This document shows, piece by piece, positions 1 through 6,182 of a stretch of 6,193 nucleotides of DNA. The stretch's first letter is position 1. The number at the start of each line of letters is the position of its first letter. The DNA is from Bacteroidales bacterium Bact_07. Its GTDB lineage: Bacteria > Bacteroidota > Bacteroidia > Bacteroidales > Tenuifilaceae. A model generated the notes under the pieces. It was not told where the DNA came from. It was given only the letters and a program-made list of their open reading frames with translations, and ran no database searches. The stretch lies in assembly GCA_001603415.1 (NCBI GenBank), contig LUYY01000144.1:1-6193 (forward strand). The letters run 5' to 3'. The translations under genes and the position numbers were made by a program.

Positions 1-1
1 G

Positions 2-442
2 GAGATTCTAGATCGTTACAGCTATTCGGGTCCCGATAGCCTAATCCCAATTCTTCAGGATATTCAAAACGAAATGGGTTGCCTAAACGAGGAGGCTATT
101 GTTTTAGTTGGCCGTAAACTAAACTTGCCTACTTCAAAAATATATGGTTTAGCCACATTCTACAATCAATTTAAGTTTGAGAGCAAGGGGAAAAATCATA
201 TTTGCCTTTGCAATGGTACATCATGCAGGTTAAAGGGGGCAAAATGGAATATGGTTTACCTGGAGGAAAACCTGAAGCTGAAGAACGGACAAACCACCCG
301 TAACGGACAGTTTAGCCTTGAGGTGGTTACCTGCATGGGTGCTTGTGAGCATGGTCCGGTTATATCCATTAACGATGAGTACTACCGTGGAGTTGATCCG
401 GAAAAACTTAAAACAATACTTAACGACTTAACCCAGGAGTAA
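2..442 (+). CDS. hydC: HydC/NuoE-like [2Fe-2S] subunit of NAD-linked [FeFe]-hydrogenase, 5'-truncated
   Basis: This is the small thioredoxin-fold electron-transfer subunit (NuoE / complex I 24 kDa family), which docks on the flavin subunit of cytoplasmic NADH-linked hydrogenases and carries one [2Fe-2S] cluster. The reading frame is open from the first complete codon at 2. The 146 visible codons include the family's helical N-terminal domain (LIPILQDIQ, then the TFYNQF signature), so the true start lies upstream and roughly 10-20 residues are missing. The Met at 74 is internal to that conserved domain and is not the start. The cluster ligands are visible as C-x4-C (codons 209 and 224, in LCNGTSC) and C-x3-C (codons 332 and 344, in TCMGACEHGP), with the family's usual spacing. 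An extra Cys lies two residues before the first ligand. The stop at 440-442 is 2 bases before the hydB start, so the two are probably co-translated. NuoE of complex I is the alternative, but the hydA gene downstream argues for the hydrogenase. Confidence 0.93.
   Translation, partial: EILDRYSYSGPDSLIPILQDIQNEMGCLNEEAIVLVGRKLNLPTSKIYGLATFYNQFKFESKGKNHICLCNGTSCRLKGAKWNMVYLEENLKLKNGQTTRNGQFSLEVVTCMGACEHGPVISINDEYYRGVDPEKLKTILNDLTQE
435..439 (+). promoter_or_regulatory. Shine-Dalgarno-like AGGAG for hydB
   Basis: AGGAG lies inside the last codons of hydC, 5 bases before the ATG at 445. It supports that start and translational coupling of hydC to hydB. The 2407 start has no such motif upstream, so the operon does not rely on Shine-Dalgarno pairing throughout. 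The match may partly reflect the Gln-Glu-stop codons it overlaps. Confidence 0.5.
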
Positions 443-444
443 CC

Positions 445-2394
445 ATGGCTCGGTGCGACTCAAAATCGGAATTAACCTTTTTAAAAGATGAGGTAATCTC
501 CCATCTTCACGATGAATCGTGGACTGCTGAGGTAAATGCAAAACTTAGTTCCATTAGGCACGAACGGGTTAGGCAACCGGTGATATTTATTGGCATTACA
601 ACCTCGTCGATTGTTGCAGGGGCTTTAAAGACCAAAGCAGCAATAGAGCAATATTTAGATGATTATGCCATTGATGCCGATGTTATATGTGTTGGAAGCC
701 ATGGTTTATGTTCCCGTGAACCGATTGTTGAGATTCAGTTACCCGGTAGAACTCGAGTTGCTTTTACCAACGTAACTGATGATAGGGTAAACTCAATACT
801 CGATGGAGCACTAAACGGTTTTATTCAGCCCGAGAACGCTCTATTCCAGTATCATTCCGATATTCATGAACCCTGGCATGGCATACCCTTTAGGCATGAA
901 CTGCCATTTTTTAAGAAACAAAACAGGGTTTTGCTTAAGAATGCAGGCATCATTTGCCCCGATAGCATTGCCGAGTATGTTGCCCATGGAGGATATAGGG
1001 CATTGGCCAAATCGTTTCGAAAGTACACCTGCGACGATATTTGCCGTATTGTTGAGGAAAGCGGCTTACGCGGTAGGGGCGGTGGATCATACCCTACGGG
1101 TATTAAATGGCGGAAAGCATTGCAGGTAGCCACCAACGAACGCTACTTGATTTGTAATGCCGACGAGAGCGACCCGGGTGGCTTTATGGATAGGTTGCTC
1201 ATTGAGAGCGATCCCCATAGAGTTATCGAGGGCATTATTTTAAGTTCCTATGCCATTTCGGCCAACAAGGCCATTGTTTACATCCGCGATAGGTATAAAA
1301 TGGCCATTAAACGCATTCAAAATGCAATTGAACAGGCCTACGAGGTTGGCTTGCTGGGGTACGATATCATGGGTAGTGGTTACTCGCTCGATATTGAGGT
1401 CCGGAAAGGCCCGGGTGCTTATGTTTGTGGCGAGGAAACAGCTCTGATTAAAAGCCTTGAGGGGAAACGGGGCATGCCAAGCATCAAGCCACCATACCCT
1501 TCTGAAATAGGGCTAAATGGCAAACCCACAATCATTAATAATGTTGAGACATTAGCCAATATTCCTGAAATTATAAACAATGGCTCCCAATGGTTTGCTT
1601 CTTTAGGAACCGAGAACTCAAAAGGAACAAAGATTTTCTCAATTAACGGTCAGGCTGCTCAAACCTGTTTGGTAGAGATTAGTTTTGGGACACCTCTTGC
1701 CGTTTTGCTTGAACTTGCTGGCGGTGTCAAAGATGGAAGGACATTCAAAGCTTTGCATTTGGGAGGTCCTTCGGGAGTGAGTATTACAGCCGACGAACTT
1801 GATGCACCTATCGATTTTGATGAACTTCCACAAAGAGGTATAATAGTTGGTTCAGGTGGCGTTCAAGTACTCGACGATACGGTTTGCATGGTCGATTTGG
1901 TAAAGTATTTCATGCATTTCATTCGCAATGAGAGTTGCGGTAAGTGCATTCCCTGTCGTGAGGGTTCAAACCGCATGTATCAAATTCTCGATAATATCTC
2001 TAAACGCCCTATTAGCAAAGAAGGACATAATACCCTGGAGAGGTTTAAGGGCGTGATTCAGCTTGAGACACTAGCTGAGGTAATGCGCGATACATCGCTT
2101 TGTGGCTTAGGCCAAACTGCCCCCAAGCCAATCCTCAAAGCCTTGAAATCGTTCCGGGAAGAATTTGAAGAGCACATCTTCGACCGTAAGTGTCGGGCTA
2201 GCGTTTGTCGCGATTTACGAACTTTTTATATCGATATCGATAAATGCACAGGCTGTACTGCTTGTGCCAAGAAATGTCCAACACAGGCCATATACGGAAC
2301 ACCGCGTTCGCCCTACTTTATTGTTGAAGAGCGTTGCATAGGCTGTGGAATATGTCAGGAAACCTGCAAGTTTGGAGCTGTTTTCTTCAAGTAA
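445..2394 (+). CDS. hydB: HydB/NuoF-like NADH:FMN subunit of [FeFe]-hydrogenase
   Basis: This is the flavoprotein subunit (649 aa) that binds NAD(H) and FMN and passes electrons to Fe-S clusters; in HydABC complexes it houses the flavin bifurcation site. Domains in order: an N-terminal thioredoxin-like domain (about 45-115); the NuoF core with the glycine-rich NADH/FMN loop (GLRGRGG, 207-213), FMN motif CNADESDPGGFMDR (237-250) and GAYVCGEETAL (324-334); the [4Fe-4S] site C498, C501, C504 plus C553 (SLCGLGQTAP); a linker with H577, C583 and C588; and a C-terminal 2x[4Fe-4S] ferredoxin domain (C601, C604, C607, C611; C631, C634, C637, C641). The C-terminal ferredoxin separates it from plain complex I NuoF. 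Oddly, the N-terminal domain keeps only C89 of the expected four [2Fe-2S] ligands. The glycine-rich loop reads GGGSY where GGAGF is usual. A Shine-Dalgarno-like AGGAG supports the ATG. The gap to hydA is 12 bases. Confidence 0.94.
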   Translation: MARCDSKSELTFLKDEVISHLHDESWTAEVNAKLSSIRHERVRQPVIFIGITTSSIVAGALKTKAAIEQYLDDYAIDADVICVGSHGLCSREPIVEIQLPGRTRVAFTNVTDDRVNSILDGALNGFIQPENALFQYHSDIHEPWHGIPFRHELPFFKKQNRVLLKNAGIICPDSIAEYVAHGGYRALAKSFRKYTCDDICRIVEESGLRGRGGGSYPTGIKWRKALQVATNERYLICNADESDPGGFMDRLLIESDPHRVIEGIILSSYAISANKAIVYIRDRYKMAIKRIQNAIEQAYEVGLLGYDIMGSGYSLDIEVRKGPGAYVCGEETALIKSLEGKRGMPSIKPPYPSEIGLNGKPTIINNVETLANIPEIINNGSQWFASLGTENSKGTKIFSINGQAAQTCLVEISFGTPLAVLLELAGGVKDGRTFKALHLGGPSGVSITADELDAPIDFDELPQRGIIVGSGGVQVLDDTVCMVDLVKYFMHFIRNESCGKCIPCREGSNRMYQILDNISKRPISKEGHNTLERFKGVIQLETLAEVMRDTSLCGLGQTAPKPILKALKSFREEFEEHIFDRKCRASVCRDLRTFYIDIDKCTGCTACAKKCPTQAIYGTPRSPYFIVEERCIGCGICQETCKFGAVFFK

Positions 2395-2406
2395 AGCTAA
2401 GCCGCT

Positions 2407-4131
2407 ATGAACATTAACATCGAAGTAAATAATAGAACATTACAGGCGCACAAAGGCGAGACCATTCTTGAAGCCTTAAACCGTAACGGTATCAGAGTGC
2501 CAACCCTTTGCAATATGGCCGATTTGACACCATCTGGTGCTTGCCGACTTTGTGTTGTTGAGGTTGATGGTCGCGATAACCTTGTTACTTCATGCTCACA
2601 AATGGTGGAGGAGGGTATGCGTATAAATACGCACTCGCCCCGTGTGGTGAGGGCCCGCAAAACTTTAGTCGAACTTCTGCTTGCAAATCACCCCGATGAT
2701 TGCCTTTACTGTGAACGGAATGGTTCGTGCGAGTTACAGGATTTGGCTGCCGAATTGCATATCCGTGAACGGAAGGTTTTGCATAAATCGTTTACTCAAA
2801 AGCTCGACCTGTCGAGCCCAAGCATTGTTCGCGATCCTGCAAAGTGTATTCTTTGTGGTAGGTGCATTAGAATATGCGACGAGGTTCAATCAGTATCGAC
2901 CTTTGAGTTTGTTAACCGAGGCTGCAACATGTATGTGGGAACCACCATGTCGCGCGACTTGAACTTCTCCAACTGTATAGGCTGTGGTCAGTGTGTGTTG
3001 GTTTGCCCCACCGGTGCCTTGCACGAGCGGCAAAATGTTGCCGAGGTTATGGATGCGCTTAGCAATCCGGAAATAATTCCTATTGTACAAATAGCCCCAT
3101 CGATATCTGTTTCAGTGGCAACGGAGTTTGGTCTTAAACCCAGTAAGGATGTTAATGGTCTACTTTACACTTCACTCCGCAAAATTGGGTTTAAGTATGT
3201 GTTTGATACAGCTGTAGCTGCCGATATTGCTACAAGCGAAATGGCATCGGAGTTGATTGCCCGCAAGGAAAGTGGCAATAATTTGCCCATGTTTTCGTCG
3301 TGTTGCCCTGCTTGGGTCAAGTTTGTGGAGCAATGGTATCCCAACTACATTCCGGCACTTAGTGCCGTTAAATCGCCCCAGCAAGTAATGGGTTCATTAA
3401 TCAGAAACTACTTTGCTTCGGCTAACGGAATTAACCCTTCAAAAATCTTTTCCGTTTCGGTAATGCCATGTTTAGCCAAGAAGTTTGAGGCTCAACGTGA
3501 GGAAATGACCACTCGCGGCCTTTCCGATGTCGATTCTGTAATTTCTACCCGTGAACTGGTAAGGTTGATAAAGCTTTACGGTGTCGATATTCAAGGCGTT
3601 GAACCGCAACATGCCGATAAACCTTTCAATATTCGTAGTTCTGCAGGTAAACTTTTTGGGATATCGGGTGGTTCGGCCGAGGCTCTGGCACGTATGGTTT
3701 ACTTTAAATTAACATCAAAGGAAATTAATGACAGTAAAATAAACGAAATAAAAATCGTTTCTGGAGTAAAGGCATACTCTTTTAATGCTGCCGGGAAAAC
3801 TTTCACTTTCGCGGTTGTAAATGGTCTGAAAAATATACACTCAATACTACCGGTTTTGGTTAGTGGCGAAGTGAAATTGGATTACATAGAGGTTATGGCT
3901 TGTACCGGCGGTTGTGTAAACGGCGGTGGCCAGCCCTATGTTGATGACGATAAATTTGTTAAGTTGAGGGCTAAAACTATTGCTGAAATTGATGAGGCCG
4001 AGGGCATTAAGTGTGCTGCCCGTAACCCTGTGGTTCAAGCCATTTACGACGATTTTTTAGGAGAAACTGGCGGCGAAAAATCGAAAAAGTTTTTGTACAC
4101 CCGATATTCAAAAAGGGAGGTTTTACTATAA
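2407..4131 (+). CDS. hydA: [FeFe]-hydrogenase catalytic subunit HydA (group A, CpI-like architecture)
   Basis: Catalytic subunit (574 aa) interconverting H2 with protons and electrons at the H-cluster. In order: N-terminal plant-type [2Fe-2S] domain (C35, C46, C49, C63); His-ligated [4Fe-4S] site (H95, C99, C102, C108); 2x[4Fe-4S] ferredoxin domain (C147, C150, C153, C200 and C190, C193, C196, C157); H-domain with L1 SSCCPAW (C299, C300), L2 MPCLAKK (C355) and L3 MACTGGCVNGGGQP (C499, C503); and a C-terminal small-subunit-like segment (RNPVVQAIYDDFL). The ligands C300, C355, C499 and C503 are all present, as are C299, E282, S319 and R286 of the proton path. However, residue 279 is Met, where CpI and most group A enzymes have Glu. 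Ser234 replaces the usual Arg of the APxxR motif, and Thr500 sits in L3. There is no C-terminal [2Fe-2S] extension like that of Thermotoga maritima HydA. The hydBC context points to group A3. The start fits the family N-terminus; no Shine-Dalgarno is visible. Confidence 0.96.
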   Translation: MNINIEVNNRTLQAHKGETILEALNRNGIRVPTLCNMADLTPSGACRLCVVEVDGRDNLVTSCSQMVEEGMRINTHSPRVVRARKTLVELLLANHPDDCLYCERNGSCELQDLAAELHIRERKVLHKSFTQKLDLSSPSIVRDPAKCILCGRCIRICDEVQSVSTFEFVNRGCNMYVGTTMSRDLNFSNCIGCGQCVLVCPTGALHERQNVAEVMDALSNPEIIPIVQIAPSISVSVATEFGLKPSKDVNGLLYTSLRKIGFKYVFDTAVAADIATSEMASELIARKESGNNLPMFSSCCPAWVKFVEQWYPNYIPALSAVKSPQQVMGSLIRNYFASANGINPSKIFSVSVMPCLAKKFEAQREEMTTRGLSDVDSVISTRELVRLIKLYGVDIQGVEPQHADKPFNIRSSAGKLFGISGGSAEALARMVYFKLTSKEINDSKINEIKIVSGVKAYSFNAAGKTFTFAVVNGLKNIHSILPVLVSGEVKLDYIEVMACTGGCVNGGGQPYVDDDKFVKLRAKTIAEIDEAEGIKCAARNPVVQAIYDDFLGETGGEKSKKFLYTRYSKREVLL

Positions 4132-4142
4132 TGTTGAAATAA
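4115..4142 (+). promoter_or_regulatory. Shine-Dalgarno-like site and in-frame ATG stopped after three codons
   Basis: GGGAGG at 4115-4120 precedes an ATG at 4131-4133 that overlaps the hydA stop (TAATG). That ATG is in the same frame as the downstream kinase gene but meets TAA at 4140-4142 after only Met-Leu-Lys. The frame then stays open through the working ATG at 4155. The layout looks like an old stop-start coupled start interrupted by a nonsense codon, or a minimal leader ORF allowing reinitiation at 4155. GGGAGG is 10 bases from the 4131 ATG but 34 from 4155, so it fits the former better. The role is inferred from position only. Confidence 0.4.
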
Positions 4143-4154
4143 TTCAACCGGACC

Positions 4155-6167
4155 ATGGCGACAAATCGGGAGAAAAGGAAATTGGTTTACACCATAAAGG
4201 AACTTTGTAGAGTATGCTATACCTGCGTTAGGGAGTGTCCGGCAAAGGCAATTAAGATTGTTAACGGTCAGGCCGATGTCATTTCCGAAAGATGTATTGG
4301 TTGCGGTAACTGTGTTAAGGTTTGCAGCCAGGATGCAAAGGTGTTTCTGCTTACCCGAAACGAGGTAAAAAGCATGTTACAAAGCGGTGAACAGGTTGCT
4401 GCACTGGTGGCCCCCAGTTTCCCTGCTGAGTTTACTGAGATTGACGATTACCGCCAATTTGTTGGCATGCTTAGGGCTTTGGGGTTTAGCCATGTTTTTG
4501 AGGTTGCTTTTGGTGCCGATTTGGTGGCTAACCGCTACAAATCGTTGCTCGAGGATAGGTCTGGAAAAGGTTATATATCCAGCGATTGTCCGGCAATTGT
4601 TACTTATATCCGATACTATCACCCCGAAATGGTCGAAAATTTAGCGCCGGTGGTATCGCCTATGGTGGCAATAAGCAGGGTTGTTAAGCGTATCGATAGT
4701 AGCTTGAAGCAGGTTTTTATTGGACCATGCATTGCCAAAAAGGACGAATCCGATGAGATTGATGAGGCGTTAACATTTAGGGAATTACGTGCCCTTTTTG
4801 AACAGGCCAATTTAACCCCCGAAAGTGTTGAACCTTCCGATTTTGACCCGCCACATGCCGGTCGTGGAGCAATTTTCCCTGTCAGCCGAGGATTGATGCA
4901 AACCGTGAACATCTTTGACGATTTAATTGAAGGAAATATAACTGTTGCAGAGGGCCGTATTGGTTTTCAGGAAGCCATTAAGGAATGGGAATCGGGTAAC
5001 TTAAAAGGACAAAACCTCGAGTTACTTTGCTGCGAGGGTTGTATTATGGGGCCTGGTATGACACCGGGAGGAAAGCGCTTTGAGCGCAAAACCTACATCA
5101 GCTCCTATGCTCGCAATAAGGTAACACCCAATCAACTTAAAGAATGGGAGGTTGCCATATCACAGTTTTCCGACCTCGATTTATCACGCGATTTTTCACC
5201 CGACGATAAACGTATTTCAAAGCCAACCGACGACGAAATCAATAAGGTATTGGCTAAGATGGGCAAGTTTACACCCCGCGACCACCTGAACTGTGGGGCA
5301 TGTGGTTACGATACCTGCACCGAGCATGCCATTGCCATTGTTGAAGGGCTTGCCGAGGTGGAAATGTGTTTGCCCTACGCCATTGAAGAACTGCACGATT
5401 CCATAAACGACCTTGCCATTTCAAACGAGAAATTGGCTAAAATGCAGCAGGCGCTTAAACAGTCGGAAAAACTTGCCCACATGGGGCAGCTATCGGCCGG
5501 TATTGCCCATGAACTCAATAATCCTTTGGGTGTTGTCTTGATGTATAGCAATATCCTGCTCGATGAGTGTAAACCCGATGATCCCCTTCGTAAGGATTTG
5601 GAGCTGATCTCCTCGCAGGCTGAGCGGTGCAAAAAAATTGTTAGTGGACTGTTAAACTTTGCTCGCAAAAATCAGGTTAAGGTCGAAAAGGTTAATGTGA
5701 AAAAATTGGCCGAGGATAGTATTGCCGGCGTTATTATTCCCAAAAATGTTAATACCAGCGTGGTTTGCCGAACTTCGAACCTGATGGCAAGCCTCGATTA
5801 CGAGCAAATGATGCAGGTGCTCACCAACCTCAACAAAAATGCCATTGAGGCCATGCCCAATGGTGGCGATCTTACTATAGTTATCGATGGCGATGACCAT
5901 CAGATTTCCATTAGCGTAGTTGATACTGGTGAAGGGATACCTGAGGAGAATATGGATAAGCTGTTTACCCCATTCTTTACTACTAAAGGGATTGGCAAGG
6001 GAACCGGATTAGGTTTGGCCACTACCTATGGTATTGTTAAAATGCATAAGGGTAAAATTGAGGTTGAGTCGAACACTGATCCCCAAAAAGGACCTACTGG
6101 GACAACATTTAGGATTACCTTGCCCCGCAATACCAATAATGATTTAGGCAACGATGATAATAGTTAA
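4155..6167 (+). CDS. [FeFe]-hydrogenase-like sensor histidine kinase
   Basis: A 670-residue soluble fusion; no membrane segment or signal peptide is seen. In order: 2x[4Fe-4S] ferredoxin (C18, C21, C24, C28; C47, C50, C53, C57); a divergent H-cluster domain (about 80-330) with L1 SSDCPAI (C145), L2 GPCIAKK (C192) and L3 LLCCEGCIMGPG (C292, C296), so all four H-cluster ligands are kept; a [4Fe-4S] module C-x2-C-x4-C-x16-C (C380, C383, C388, C405); a coiled coil (about 408-443); and a histidine kinase with H-box H452 (AHELNNP), N-box N562, G1 DTGEGIP (590-596), F-box FTPFFTTK and G2 GKGTGLGL (614-621). It probably autophosphorylates on H452 in response to H2 or redox state, resembling the putative histidine-kinase-linked group C hydrogenases. 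The proton-relay Cys is Asp144, and the proton-path Glu and Ser are also absent, so fast turnover is unlikely. No PAS or receiver domain is present. The ATG at 4155 is the first usable start, because an in-frame TAA lies at 4140. Confidence 0.9.
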   Translation: MATNREKRKLVYTIKELCRVCYTCVRECPAKAIKIVNGQADVISERCIGCGNCVKVCSQDAKVFLLTRNEVKSMLQSGEQVAALVAPSFPAEFTEIDDYRQFVGMLRALGFSHVFEVAFGADLVANRYKSLLEDRSGKGYISSDCPAIVTYIRYYHPEMVENLAPVVSPMVAISRVVKRIDSSLKQVFIGPCIAKKDESDEIDEALTFRELRALFEQANLTPESVEPSDFDPPHAGRGAIFPVSRGLMQTVNIFDDLIEGNITVAEGRIGFQEAIKEWESGNLKGQNLELLCCEGCIMGPGMTPGGKRFERKTYISSYARNKVTPNQLKEWEVAISQFSDLDLSRDFSPDDKRISKPTDDEINKVLAKMGKFTPRDHLNCGACGYDTCTEHAIAIVEGLAEVEMCLPYAIEELHDSINDLAISNEKLAKMQQALKQSEKLAHMGQLSAGIAHELNNPLGVVLMYSNILLDECKPDDPLRKDLELISSQAERCKKIVSGLLNFARKNQVKVEKVNVKKLAEDSIAGVIIPKNVNTSVVCRTSNLMASLDYEQMMQVLTNLNKNAIEAMPNGGDLTIVIDGDDHQISISVVDTGEGIPEENMDKLFTPFFTTKGIGKGTGLGLATTYGIVKMHKGKIEVESNTDPQKGPTGTTFRITLPRNTNNDLGNDDNS

Positions 6168-6182
6168 TAAAATACAAAAGCC

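Noticed and set aside
74..442. Reading the first gene as a complete 122-aa protein starting at the Met at 74
   Set aside because: The frame is open to the window edge, and codons 2-73 encode recognisable NuoE-family N-terminal sequence (LIPILQDIQ), so the Met is internal and the gene is truncated by the window.
864..1136. Minus-strand open frame inside hydB
   Set aside because: It lies opposite strongly conserved NuoF coding sequence, has no recognisable domain, and is best explained as a shadow frame.
2..4131. Respiratory complex I genes nuoE, nuoF and nuoG
   Set aside because: The third gene has complete H-cluster motifs (C299-C300, C355, C499, C503), and the NuoF-like protein has a C-terminal 2x[4Fe-4S] ferredoxin, both marking a HydABC hydrogenase.
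4131..4142. ATG at 4131 as the true start of the kinase gene
   Set aside because: An in-frame TAA at 4140 stops it after three codons, so 4155 is the first usable ATG unless the TAA is a sequencing error.
4390..5145. The hydrogenase-like domain of the kinase as a pseudogene-like remnant
   Set aside because: All four H-cluster cysteine ligands and both ferredoxin motifs are intact and the frame is open, so it looks like a functional, divergent sensory form.
5375..5668. Minus-strand open frame opposite the kinase H-box
   Set aside because: The plus strand codes for a canonical histidine kinase here. The antisense peptide shows no family features.
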